From: Bacillota bacterium
GTDB taxonomy: Bacteria > Bacillota > Sulfobacillia > RBS10-35 > JAJYVN01
NCBI GenBank assembly: GCA_021791995.1
Contig: JAJYVN010000025.1
Coordinates: 1 to 17,603 of the forward strand
Direction of reading: 5' to 3'
DNA length: 17,603 bases
A program made the position numbers and the translations under genes. Of the stretch, positions 6,904 through 13,978 are shown in pieces (within the stretch, counting starts at the first letter, position 1; every line of letters starts with the position of its first letter). Below the pieces are notes generated by a model. The model did not search any database. It was given only the letters and a program-made list of their open reading frames with translations, and was not told the DNA's origin.

Positions 6904-7506
6904 ATGGAACCGTCCTCGGTCGCGGCGAACGGCGTGCATTGCGCTCTCGATACAGAGCCGTTGGATGAGCCCCGCATCCGGCGCTGGATCGTGCGGCAGT
7001 GCCTCGGTGCTGATCCCGTGTTGGATATCGGCTGTGGGACCGGGGAGCTATGCGCCGATTTGACACGCCGGGGCCATCACGTGACAGGGGTCGACCGAGA
7101 TCCCGTTCCACTGGCTACGGCAGAGCGGATCGCCGCACAAGGCGGTCCGTATAGCACGCCGACGTGGCTCCAGGACGATGGAGAGGTACTTGCCAGGATC
7201 GGAGACGAGCAGTTCGGTGCAGTGACCCTGGTCTTCGTGCTGCACCACATGACCGATCCCATGGCCGGGCTACGGGCTGCATGGCGGGTTCTGCAGCCCG
7301 ACGGTGATCTCCTGATTGCGGAGATGCTGCCCAAGGGACCGCAGGCTGGTGACCCCTGCCACCGCATCCGACTGGAGCAATGGTTGATGTGGTTTTCCGC
7401 CTTGGAGCCGGCGGCTCTGCGCCTGATCGCTCCCGCGAACGAGGAGTGGCTGTTGGCCAGGTTAGGTAAGACGGAGAACGGAGCTCCGAACAGTAGGCCA
7501 AAGTGA
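6904..7506 (+). CDS. Class I SAM-dependent methyltransferase
   Basis: The 200-residue protein has motif I VLDIGCGTGELCADL (39-53), an acidic end of strand 2 at VTGVDRD (60-66), a motif IV region FGAVTLVFVLHHMTDP (104-119) and post-motif LRAAWRVLQPDGDLLIAEML (123-142), the usual Methyltransf_11 layout. GGGAG six bases before ATG 6904 supports the start. It lies between the DsrE-like and SQR-like genes with short gaps, so all three are probably co-transcribed. Members of this fold methylate many substrates. The setting suggests a thiol, sulfide or selenide/selenite product (TehB/TPMT-like detoxification), but no residue shows this. It could also modify a metabolite or quinone. Confidence 0.85.
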   Translation: MEPSSVAANGVHCALDTEPLDEPRIRRWIVRQCLGADPVLDIGCGTGELCADLTRRGHHVTGVDRDPVPLATAERIAAQGGPYSTPTWLQDDGEVLARIGDEQFGAVTLVFVLHHMTDPMAGLRAAWRVLQPDGDLLIAEMLPKGPQAGDPCHRIRLEQWLMWFSALEPAALRLIAPANEEWLLARLGKTENGAPNSRPK

Positions 7507-7525
7507 CCAAGAAGGAGGCGACTTC

Positions 7526-8680
7526 GTGGACAAGCGAACTGTGTTGGTTCTCGGGGGCGGGGTTGGTGGACTCGTGGCTGCCAGTGTGCTGCGTCGCGAA
7601 CTGGCGCCCGAGGATCGCGTGGTGCTGGTGGAGCGGGCCTCAAAACACACCTTCTGGCCGTCCCTTCTCTGGCTCATGAGCGGCAGCCGCAAGCCGGAAC
7701 AGGTGCAACGAGATCTTACGCCGCTGGTCCGCCGTGGAATCGAGGTCCGCCACGGTGCGATCACAGAGATCGACCCAGAAGCACGTCGGGTCGTCGTGGA
7801 CAGCGAAAGACTGACGGGCGACGCCCTTGTGGTCGCCCTGGGCGCCGACTTGGTCCCAGACCGCGTGCCCGGGCTCGCCGAAGTCGGAGGCAACTTCTAT
7901 ACCATCGACGGAGCCCAGCAGGTGTATGACCAAGCGTCCCGGCTGCATTCCGGCCGCTTGGCCGTGGTCGTAGCGGACGTCCCGTTCAAGTGCCCAGCCG
8001 CGCCGTATGAAGCGGCCATGCTCCTGGAAGGCTTGTTGCGTCGCCGTAACGTCCGCGACCAGGTGACGGTGACGATCTACGCCGCCGAACCCGTTCCCAT
8101 GGGTGTCGCCGGTCCCGAGGTCTCGCGAGGCGTGGTGGAGTTTGTCCAACGGCACGGCATCGACTACCACCCGAGCACAAAGCTCACCCGGGTCGACGCC
8201 CCGGGGAAGCGTCTCTACTTCGACACCGGAGCCGAGGCCGAGTTCGACGTCCTGGCGGTGGTGCCGCCGCACGCCGCGCCTGAGGTGGTGCGTAGCTCCG
8301 CGCTGGCGGGCCCGAGTGGTTGGATTCCCATGAACCCTACCACCTGCGAAACCCGCTTCGAGAACGTCTTCGCCATCGGGGACGTGACAACGGTGTCCCT
8401 GAAACTCGGCAAGCCTTTGCCCAAGGCGGGCGTCTTCGCTCACGGCCAGGCCGAAGCCGTGGCGCACACCATCGCAGCTCGATTACGCGGGCATGGCCCA
8501 GAGCAACCATTCGAGGGCCATGGTGAGTGTTTCATCGAGATGGGCGGCGGCATGGCCGGGTTCGCCCGCGGCAACTTCTACGCAGAGCCCACACCCCGGG
8601 TTCAGATGTACCGGGCTGGTCGTCACTGGCACGCCGCCAAGGTAGCGTTCGAGCGCAACTGGTGGCGCACCTGGTTCTGA
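7526..8680 (+). CDS. Sulfide:quinone oxidoreductase-like FAD flavoprotein
   Basis: The 384-residue protein has an N-terminal FAD-binding motif VLVLGGGVGGLVAASVLRRE (6-25), the mid-chain FKCPAAPYEAAML segment (Cys156), the second FAD site NVFAIGDVTTV (280-290) and LPKAGVFAHGQAEAVAHTI. A late Cys lies in GECFIEMGGGMAGFARGNFY (Cys335). Cys156 and Cys335 fall where SQR enzymes keep their two redox-active cysteines (Cys156 and Cys347 of the Aquifex enzyme); the third is absent. The last residues (FERNWWRTWF) are amphipathic and aromatic, which suits monotopic membrane binding. GTG at 7526 follows GGAGG after seven bases. It probably oxidises sulfide, polysulfide or persulfide with quinone; a selenium substrate is possible given selD nearby. 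It closes the operon and is followed by a large hairpin. Confidence 0.83.
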   Translation: MDKRTVLVLGGGVGGLVAASVLRRELAPEDRVVLVERASKHTFWPSLLWLMSGSRKPEQVQRDLTPLVRRGIEVRHGAITEIDPEARRVVVDSERLTGDALVVALGADLVPDRVPGLAEVGGNFYTIDGAQQVYDQASRLHSGRLAVVVADVPFKCPAAPYEAAMLLEGLLRRRNVRDQVTVTIYAAEPVPMGVAGPEVSRGVVEFVQRHGIDYHPSTKLTRVDAPGKRLYFDTGAEAEFDVLAVVPPHAAPEVVRSSALAGPSGWIPMNPTTCETRFENVFAIGDVTTVSLKLGKPLPKAGVFAHGQAEAVAHTIAARLRGHGPEQPFEGHGECFIEMGGGMAGFARGNFYAEPTPRVQMYRAGRHWHAAKVAFERNWWRTWF

Positions 8681-8760
8681 GCGCACGGCACCCACGTCGG
8701 TCGCCATGCGTTCGAGCGAGGGATTGTGGGGAGGCGCTCGAGGGCGGGTGGTCCGTGCGC
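8681..8760 (+). terminator. Nested two-level RNA hairpin after the SQR-like gene, terminator or structured RNA
   Basis: Beginning immediately after the stop codon, GCGCACGGCACCC (8681-8693) can pair with GGGTG-GT-CCGTGCGC (8746-8760), leaving a two-base bulge. Inside the loop TCGAGCG (8712-8718) pairs with CGCTCGA (8735-8741). No run of U follows the outer stem. It may end transcription, protect the 3' end of the operon message, or be an independent structured RNA; sequence alone cannot decide. Confidence 0.4.
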
Positions 8761-8820
8761 CTCCAATGTCGTTCCGGATGAAAGACCAGACCATCCGCCA
8801 GAAGCAAGGCATGCCATCCA

Positions 8821-8849
8821 TTGACTAGAGGTTATTCCTATAGTAACAT
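8821..8849 (+). promoter_or_regulatory. Promoter of the two-HTH MerR-like gene
   Basis: TTGACT (8821-8826) is followed after 17 bases by TAACAT (8844-8849), four of six to consensus. The GGAGGTGAT ribosome site and GTG 8875 lie downstream with a short leader. An overlapping TATAGT (8839-8844) is too near the -35 to serve. Confidence 0.4.
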
Positions 8850-8874
8850 AGCGCGTGGAGTCGGAGGTGATGAA

Positions 8875-9522
8875 GTGACAGGTCGCTACCTGCGCGTACA
8901 GGAAGCGGCTGCACTCTTGGGCGTGACCCCCACCACAATGCGCTGGTACTCGCTGCAAGGCTGGCTGCCGACCTACCGCGTCGGCCGAGGTCGCGTGTCG
9001 CACCGTCGCTTCCGATACGCGGATCTGCAGAGGGTGGCACGGCGCACCGGGCGCTTTCTGCCAGACGAGCCTCGATGGGATCCGACGGTGCCCGTCACCC
9101 TCGACATGGCGGCACAGTATCTGGGGTTATCCTCTCGATACCTAACCGATAGCGGTTGGTGGACTTCGGGAACCGTCATCGCGTGGGACGATCTGGTCGC
9201 TCTTGAACGGCAGATTTACTCCCAAACCGATGATCGGCGCGCTTCGAACAAAACGACACAAGAGGATGGTGCAAAGTCGATGATGCAGACGATGTCAGAA
9301 TGTTGCGGTTGTCGTTGCGGCCCAGGCACCGGTGGCCGCGGCCAAGCGCGGACAAACTCTGCGGGGTGGCCCACGGATGACCTGCCGCAAGACGATGCGA
9401 GCTTGGTGGCACTGCGCCGTGCAAAACGGCATCTGGAGGTACGCAAGCTAGACCTGGAGGACCAAATCAGGGAGATCGAAGAGCGGATCCGTCTGCACCC
9501 AGATAACAACGCTCCGGCGTGA
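8875..9522 (+). CDS. MerR-like protein with two HTH domains, a Cys cluster and a C-terminal coiled coil
   Basis: The 215-residue product starts at GTG 8875, seven bases after GGAGG. HTH 1 at residues 5-56 reads YLRVQEAAALLGVTPTTMRW, then YSLQGWLPTYRVGRGR with a wing SHRRFRYADLQR, as in MerR/excisionase proteins. HTH 2 at 73-112 (VTLDMAAQYLGLSSRYLTDS) is a second, more divergent copy. Residues 113-140 are polar. A Cys cluster SECCGCRCGPGTGG follows (Cys143, 144, 146 and 148). The end (about 174-207, LRRAKRHLEVRKLDLEDQIR) is a predicted coiled coil. The cysteines could bind metal or react with thiophilic compounds. It is downstream of the Se/S operon but has its own promoter, and it ends in a strong hairpin. 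It may be a metal- or redox-sensing regulator; that is inference. Confidence 0.75.
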   Translation: MTGRYLRVQEAAALLGVTPTTMRWYSLQGWLPTYRVGRGRVSHRRFRYADLQRVARRTGRFLPDEPRWDPTVPVTLDMAAQYLGLSSRYLTDSGWWTSGTVIAWDDLVALERQIYSQTDDRRASNKTTQEDGAKSMMQTMSECCGCRCGPGTGGRGQARTNSAGWPTDDLPQDDASLVALRRAKRHLEVRKLDLEDQIREIEERIRLHPDNNAPA

Positions 9523-9573
9523 ACGCCGCGGGGCCTGCGATCGGAAGGCGCCCAATCGCAGGCCCCGCGGCGT
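9523..9573 (+). terminator. Long GC-rich hairpin after the MerR-like gene
   Basis: The arms A+CGCCGCGGGGCCTGCGAT (9523-9541) and its perfect complement (9555-9573) give a 19-bp stem with a 13-base loop, starting one base after the stop codon. There is no T run after it, so it is a U-less intrinsic terminator candidate. A long perfect stem at the end of a gene is otherwise hard to explain. Confidence 0.7.
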
Positions 9574-10011
9574 GCCGATTCCAGTCGACGCAAAGCTCTC
9601 CCCAGCGCGAGGCGGGGAACAGGCTGGCGGCAATTCTGGGCATCGTGGCAACGCCCTCGAAGTTACCTACCGGCTACCATCTCGCCTTCGGATCATGTTG
9701 CCGGATTCGGTGCGAGCGCCCTCCGCAACGGCTACGTGCTCATCCGAGATCGGGGGATTGTCCCGGTGCCCACAACGAGACGCTCGGCGTCGCAATACTC
9801 CGCTCCGAACATCCTCAACAAACATCCACATAAGGATTTTCTCGTATTGTTCGCGCTCTGCCGGTGGGCTTGCTCGGTCGACATTCCGCCCGTCGACCGC
9901 CCCCACCCTGGTGCGAGAGCCTAGAGGCGAGCAGTGTTCCGTTTTCCGCGTCATCGACGCGGTTCCCGGTCTCCTTCCGGCATCGGAATCGGCCTTCCAG
10001 AATGCGTTTGC
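9574..10011. other. Non-coding or decayed stretch between the hairpin and the TnpB remnant
   Basis: Open frames here have no ribosome site and read as low-complexity, Arg/Ser/Pro-rich sequence. None has a recognisable motif. The only interpretable coding signal is the transposase fragment that begins at about 10012 on the minus strand. I see no tRNA and no clear repeat. It is most likely transposon debris. Confidence 0.5.
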
Positions 10012-10143
10012 CCGCATCCACCGGTGGATTCCGGGATCGCTCACCCTGGTCAACCGATTCAAGGCGGCTACAACGTCCGCTCCACCATCCCACCCGCAAT
10101 GCAGGCAATGAAACCTGTCCCCCTGCCGGTTGTTTCTGGATCC
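10012..10143 (-). pseudogene. TnpB (IS200/IS605-type) zinc-ribbon and C-terminal remnant
   Basis: The minus strand reads GSRNNRQGDRFHCLHCGWDG, then GADVVAALNRLTRVSDPGIHRW. This is the second half of the OrfB/TnpB zinc ribbon (...RxQARFxCxxCGxxxxADxNAAxN) followed by the usual C-terminal stretch. The upstream half of the ribbon (the first CxxC) and the whole RuvC-like nuclease are missing. Downstream the frame continues for 60 or more residues with no family resemblance. It is a truncated fragment that cannot act as a nuclease. Confidence 0.65.
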
Positions 10144-10156
10144 CGTATAGTATAAT
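10130..10156 (+). promoter_or_regulatory. Promoter of the 10199 hypothetical gene
   Basis: A perfect TATAAT (10151-10156) is preceded by TTGTTT (10130-10135) with a 15-base gap, shorter than ideal. The predicted start near 10163 gives a 36-base leader to GTG 10199. The -35 side overlaps the end of the TnpB remnant, so the promoter may derive from transposon DNA. Confidence 0.45.
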
Positions 10157-10198
10157 CTCTGCAAGCTTGGTTAGATATCCTGTTATTGGAGTGGTTGG

Positions 10199-10660
10199 GT
10201 GGGCAGAGCAAGTCGTCGCCACAATCGCAATCGAGGGCAAGGTAATCCGGTGACCCCCGGCAACCCATCACGGGACACATCTATGCCGCAGTTACCCGAA
10301 AGCCAACATAGCGTTCGGTACGTGTCCGGAGGACGGCAGAGTGAGCAGCTGTGGGCGATGTGGATGCAGCAAATGAGTGCCGTATACGATGCGGCGCACG
10401 CTGAGGCCCGTCGAGGTCGGCCGCTGCGGTTCGGGGTTGCAAGCGAGCCTATGCAGGCGGTGGCCGTGGGCGTGGCTGATTCGAGCGGAAAGCCGCTGAG
10501 GACAGCTTTCGTGCCGCTTCCATCGGCCATCGAATTGCTCGAAGACCTCGCGACGATGGCCGAGGATCACGGATATGGAGAAACGCCGCGCGTGTGGCGG
10601 GTGAGGTTTCCCGAGGCCTGGAACGCCGTGCGGGAGCGGCGGGAGAAGACGCATCCGTAA
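10199..10660 (+). CDS. Hypothetical protein, 153 residues
   Basis: I do not recognise this protein. It starts at GTG 10199 with GGAG seven bases upstream and a consensus -10 further up. Possible internal starts are GTG at about 10250 (AAGG upstream) and ATG 10283 (GGGA upstream); the first 28 residues are basic and polar and may not be translated. The core runs from SEQLWAMWMQQMSAVYDAAH through FGVASEPMQAVAVGVADSSG and ELLEDLATMAEDHGYGETPR to a charged end (WRVRFPEAWNAVRERREKTHP). There is no signal peptide or membrane segment, so it should be cytoplasmic. It lies between transposon debris and a convergent isomerase-like gene, which gives no functional hint. Confidence 0.6.
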   Translation: MGRASRRHNRNRGQGNPVTPGNPSRDTSMPQLPESQHSVRYVSGGRQSEQLWAMWMQQMSAVYDAAHAEARRGRPLRFGVASEPMQAVAVGVADSSGKPLRTAFVPLPSAIELLEDLATMAEDHGYGETPRVWRVRFPEAWNAVRERREKTHP

Positions 10661-10957
10661 CCAACGGCAAGAAGGTGTGAGTCATACTGCCGACGGTGTC
10701 GATCGGACGGCATCCACCACGACAGCCGGGACTTTCACGCTTCCGCTCCGTACCCTCGGGTGCAGCCTACGGGTCGAACCGGGGTGGGTGCAATGGAGAG
10801 GGAAGGGTTGTGTCCCGCCGACGATAATCAGCCTGCACGAGCACTGGGATGAGAAAGGTCCTTTAGGGAATTGGCGCAACGCATAAACGCACGCCGACTG
10901 GTGCCTTCCGCGTGCCGCACAAAGCAAAGAGCTGTTGGAGACCTGAAAACCCCACCT
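10661..10957. other. Intergenic stretch between convergent genes
   Basis: This 297-base stretch contains a 69-codon frame (10677-10886, plus strand, GTG start) that is Gly/Trp-rich near its end (PGWVQWRGKGCVPP, HEHWDEKGPLGNW). GAAGG is only one base from its GTG, so translation is doubtful and I do not call it a gene. The only other signal is the weak terminator of the minus-strand gene at 10946-10970. Confidence 0.4.
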
Positions 10958-10970
10958 TCACTGCAGTGGG
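10946..10970 (-). terminator. Possible intrinsic terminator of the TIM-barrel gene
   Basis: On the minus strand CCCAC (10970-10966) pairs with GTGGG (10955-10951) around a ten-base loop, followed by G and TTTT (10949-10946). The stem is only five pairs and overlaps the stop codon, so the call is tentative. Confidence 0.35.
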
Positions 10971-11671
10971 ACTTCGTCGATCATGGCACGAATATGCGCC
11001 ATGGCATCGACCCGGCGATCCACCAGAACGGGCAGATCTTCGGTGGTACCACGCAGCGTTGCCAAGAGTGCGCGGTACCGAACCCCGCCCGTACCAACAA
11101 CGCGTTCCACGAGGCGGAACGAGAGGCCGTCCGGATCCAGGGTCGCATCGCGGGCAACGACCAAACCGATCGCTGCTCCCAGCTGCTGCACCACGCGCGC
11201 AAGGAAGGAGTCGTTGTCGAAGTATGTGTCGAGGTTAAGAAGACCCACGGGATCCAAGGCAACGCCGAAATTCGGCCGCGCGACACTTCGAACGAGTTCG
11301 GCCGCAGCCGTGAGTGTCCCGACCGGCGACCCTGGGTTGGTCTCCACCAGGATGCGGATGCTACATGCGTCACACAGCATACGGCACCCTTCCGCAAGCT
11401 CCGCCATCGTCCCCGGGCCCGGTCGAACGACGAGGGATCGTGCACCAACCTCCCGCGCCAGAGAACATCCAGATACCTCGGGCAAGGCGCCATCCGGCCC
11501 CACCGCGGCAGCGACCACGAGCCCGAGCCGCGCAGCCCCAGCATGGAACTCCCTGGCCTGCTGCACCGTCGTGTTCGGCGGAAGCGGAAGCGCAACCCCC
11601 CAGACACCCAGGGACACCGCCTGCTCGAGATCCTGTTCCGCCATCGCAGACCACGTGCAAAGCCGCAACAA
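10958..11671 (-). CDS. TIM-barrel protein of the sugar phosphate isomerase/epimerase (xylose isomerase-like) family
   Basis: The 237-residue protein shows alternating beta-alpha units from the first strand (LRLCTWS) onward: VWGVALPLP, LVVAAAVGPDG, ARSLVVRPGPG, IRILVETNPGS (Glu110), FGVALDPVGLLN (Asp140) and IGLVVARDATLDPDG (Asp175). Acidic residues at strand ends with G(V)xxDPxxLLN are typical of AP_endonuc_2/xylose-isomerase-like barrels that bind a divalent metal. It is somewhat shorter than the usual 260-290 residues. TTG at 11671 is preceded by AGGGGG about nine bases upstream, and the frame begins directly with barrel strand 1. It is divergent from an MFS transporter, with a palindrome between them. 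The substrate is unknown; sugar or inositol metabolism is a guess. Confidence 0.72.
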   Translation of the reverse strand: MLRLCTWSAMAEQDLEQAVSLGVWGVALPLPPNTTVQQAREFHAGAARLGLVVAAAVGPDGALPEVSGCSLAREVGARSLVVRPGPGTMAELAEGCRMLCDACSIRILVETNPGSPVGTLTAAAELVRSVARPNFGVALDPVGLLNLDTYFDNDSFLARVVQQLGAAIGLVVARDATLDPDGLSFRLVERVVGTGGVRYRALLATLRGTTEDLPVLVDRRVDAMAHIRAMIDEVPLQ

Positions 11672-11734
11672 GGCCGCTCACCCCCTTGAACATTCGGCCT
11701 CTGCGACGCGAATCCCTGTCACTCGGATCGCACC

Positions 11735-11751
11735 AGCATGTTGCCCATGCT
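11735..11751. promoter_or_regulatory. 17-base dyad in the divergent isomerase-MFS intergenic region
   Basis: AGCATG-TTGCC-CATGCT is a perfect inverted repeat between the two divergent starts (11671 minus and about 11814 plus). Its place suggests an operator for one or both genes. No regulator gene sits next to it. Confidence 0.35.
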
Positions 11752-11813
11752 CGCCCTAGTGCTTCACCGCACGGGCAAAACAGCACGGCACGGCGGCGGT
11801 CCCAGAAGCGGGA

Positions 11814-13091
11814 GTGAGCCGGCAATGCGGCGAATGCAATACCCTCGTTGGATGGGTGGTGTTGAGAACGTTGGCATCAAAGGCGACCTGGCTGTCCCGA
11901 CCTGTGTGGTTGATCGCGATGTCGGCCTTCTGCGCCGACCTCGGGTACCAGGCAGTCTTGGCAGTGTTTCCCCTCTTCCTCGTGCTACGCCTCCACGCTT
12001 CGGTTGCCCTGTTTGGCATCGCCATGGCCGTTGCCTATGGCCCTGGGGCGCTCGCCGGCTACGTGGGTGGCCGCGTCGGAGACCGAACCGGACGCAAGCG
12101 CGCAGCCATTTGGGGGAACGCCTTTATTCCACTCCTCTCCCTGATTGGCGCCGCCAGCGGCGCCGTCACCGCGATGACGCTCTTAGCGACTGGATGGTGG
12201 GCCCGGAATTTCCGCTCCGGACCACGACGGGCAATGCTCACGGAGGTCGTTACGCCTGAAAACCAGGGCAAGGCCTTCGGCTTTCTGCACGCCCTCGACG
12301 TCGGCGGAGGAACACTCGCCGCCATCTACGCTTTTCTGATGGTGGCGGTCCTCGTCCCGTACCGCATCGTCCTCCTTGTGACGATGGTGCCCCTCGTCGC
12401 GTCGACCATCGTGCTATTGCCGGTGCGGGCGGGGCTGCAGCGCCCGAGCGCGGAGCCCTCTGCCTCCAGGGCCGCGGAACCGTCCCGTCCCTCCCCCTCA
12501 TCCAATCGCTCTATCTACCGAGCGGTACTCATTGCCACCGCCTTATACGGCTTCAGCTCCTACAGCGCCGGCTTTCCCATCCTGACCATCGCGCAGGGAA
12601 CCAAGAGCGGGGCCCTGGGTGTCCTCTCGTACGTCATCTTCCTCGGCGTCTCGGCCGCCACCGGACTCTTCGCGGGACGGTGGGCAAAGAGCGCGGCCCG
12701 TTCCTTGTCCCTCTTTGGCTACCTCGCGGCAGGCGTTGGGTCGGCCGGAATCGCCGTATCGTATGCCCTTCACTGGGGCGTCATCGGCATGTATCTCGCG
12801 ATGGCCGTCTTGGGATTCGCCCTGGGGGTCATCGAGACGCTCGAACCAACTCTGATCGCCAAACTGGCTCCTGGGGCGAAAACCAGTGGCGGCATGGGAT
12901 CACTTCTGGCATCCCGCAGCACGGGGCTCTTTGTGGCCAACATCATCCTCGGCATCCTCTACCACTTTGGTCCCGAGTATTCGTACGCCTATGCCACGGC
13001 CATGGCGATCTGCGGGGCACTGGTGCTGCTCACCGTCGACCAGCGGGTTCGCCGACGGCCGTCTCCGGCCGTGCCGGCGACTGCAGCATGA
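11814..13091 (+). CDS. MFS transporter
   Basis: The 425-residue protein has about 12 hydrophobic segments with a polar central loop (about 203-230, rich in Ser/Pro/Arg), the usual 6+6 MFS layout. The MFS loop 2-3 motif reads GYVGGRVGDRTGRKRAA, a clear GxxxDrxGRrr. The start is uncertain: GTG 11814 overlaps its only purine-rich site, and GTG 11856, TTG 11862 and TTG 11871 are in frame. The first TM begins near WLSRPVWLIAMSAFCADLG, so the first 15-20 residues are probably not essential. The substrate is unknown. It is divergent from the isomerase-like gene and lies 112 bases upstream of the CBM9-like lipoprotein, which makes uptake or export of a sugar-related compound conceivable but unproven. 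Confidence 0.83.
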   Translation: MSRQCGECNTLVGWVVLRTLASKATWLSRPVWLIAMSAFCADLGYQAVLAVFPLFLVLRLHASVALFGIAMAVAYGPGALAGYVGGRVGDRTGRKRAAIWGNAFIPLLSLIGAASGAVTAMTLLATGWWARNFRSGPRRAMLTEVVTPENQGKAFGFLHALDVGGGTLAAIYAFLMVAVLVPYRIVLLVTMVPLVASTIVLLPVRAGLQRPSAEPSASRAAEPSRPSPSSNRSIYRAVLIATALYGFSSYSAGFPILTIAQGTKSGALGVLSYVIFLGVSAATGLFAGRWAKSAARSLSLFGYLAAGVGSAGIAVSYALHWGVIGMYLAMAVLGFALGVIETLEPTLIAKLAPGAKTSGGMGSLLASRSTGLFVANIILGILYHFGPEYSYAYATAMAICGALVLLTVDQRVRRRPSPAVPATAA

Positions 13092-13203
13092 ACCGATCCA
13101 TCGCGGCTCGTCGCGCGTTCGGTGCGACACAGCAGCAGGAGGGTGCCCGACTCGTCTCGTAATGGGCCAACGGAAACGCCTTCAACTCGGAGGAGGAATC
13201 GGT

Positions 13204-13974
13204 ATGAAACATTCACTGCAGGCAGCCGCATGTTTCTTGGGCTTGGTCCTGCTCGCCGGTTGCGGAAGCACCGCCGCCACGCAAAGTACCAACACCAAAA
13301 CGGCAACCACAACTTCCAGTTGCACCAACGGTTCCGCCGCCTCGAGCAATACCCTGACGGTTGCGGAAGAACCCAGTAGCGGTGTCGATAGCCCAACGGC
13401 GTCCTGCTGGTCGGACATCACGGGGACACCCGAAACCATCGCGGACACGGGAACCCTGCCGTCGGGCGACAGCGTCAGCTTCAAGGTGGCATGGAACACT
13501 TCGAATCTGTATATTCTGGCCGACGTGACGGCATGGCCGATCTACAATGCTGCCGATGACGCTGCAGGCGATTGGTGGGAATCGGACACGACCGAGTACG
13601 GCGTCTCTGGCCTCGACACCCACGCCGGTCCTTATTCGTCCGGGCCAACCTATCAATTCGCCGTCGCTGGAGCCACCGGCATTCTGTATACGACGGGACA
13701 GAACGCGAGCAACGCAAGCCCGCTGCCCAAGGCGATGAATGACATTGTGCAAGGGAAAGGCTTCTCCACCGAACTCATCGTCCCGTGGCAGACGCTCGAA
13801 GTCACCAAGCCGGCAAGCGGGCAGTCCTACCAATTTGACATTGCACAGGATTTCGGAAACAGTGCGGGTCAGCGTCTGGCCCAGGTGGACTGGCAGGCCA
13901 TTCCCAGCGACTTTGGTACCTCACAGGATTGGCATGTCGATACAGCAGACTGGGGAACGATCACGCTCGGATGA
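13204..13974 (+). CDS. Lipoprotein with a CBM9-like/DOMON-type beta-sandwich domain
   Basis: The 256-residue precursor has an N-terminal lipoprotein signal (KHSLQAAACFLGLVLLAGC; Cys20 is the lipid site), then a Thr/Ser/Asn-rich linker to about residue 50. The C-terminal domain has the carbohydrate-binding family 9-like pattern: SFKVAWNTSNLYILADVTAW, WWESDTTEYGVSGLDT, FSTELIVPWQTL and YQFDIAQDF, ending SDFGTSQDWHVDTADWGTITL. That pattern matches the CBM9/DOMON-like fold of extracellular sugar- or heme-binding proteins. GGAGGAGG seven bases before ATG 13204 fixes the start. It should be anchored outside the cytoplasmic membrane. The ligand is unknown. Three free Cys outside the lipobox (Cys10, Cys40 and Cys68) include two in the mature protein that could form a disulfide. 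Confidence 0.78.
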   Translation: MKHSLQAAACFLGLVLLAGCGSTAATQSTNTKTATTTSSCTNGSAASSNTLTVAEEPSSGVDSPTASCWSDITGTPETIADTGTLPSGDSVSFKVAWNTSNLYILADVTAWPIYNAADDAAGDWWESDTTEYGVSGLDTHAGPYSSGPTYQFAVAGATGILYTTGQNASNASPLPKAMNDIVQGKGFSTELIVPWQTLEVTKPASGQSYQFDIAQDFGNSAGQRLAQVDWQAIPSDFGTSQDWHVDTADWGTITLG

Positions 13975-13978
13975 TGGC

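Noticed and set aside
7640..8467. 275-codon minus-strand frame opposite the SQR-like gene
   Set aside because: Antisense shadow in GC-rich DNA; the plus strand has clear FAD motifs and a ribosome site.
9572..10111. 179-codon plus-strand frame as a gene
   Set aside because: No ribosome site, low-complexity composition, and it lies opposite a recognisable TnpB zinc ribbon.
10740..10800. GGTTCGACCC on the minus strand as a tRNA T-arm
   Set aside because: Flanking bases do not form a T-stem and no acceptor or anticodon arm fits.
10677..10886. 69-codon plus-strand frame as a small protein
   Set aside because: Its GTG is only one base from the GAAGG site and it has no recognisable feature; left as undecided intergenic DNA.
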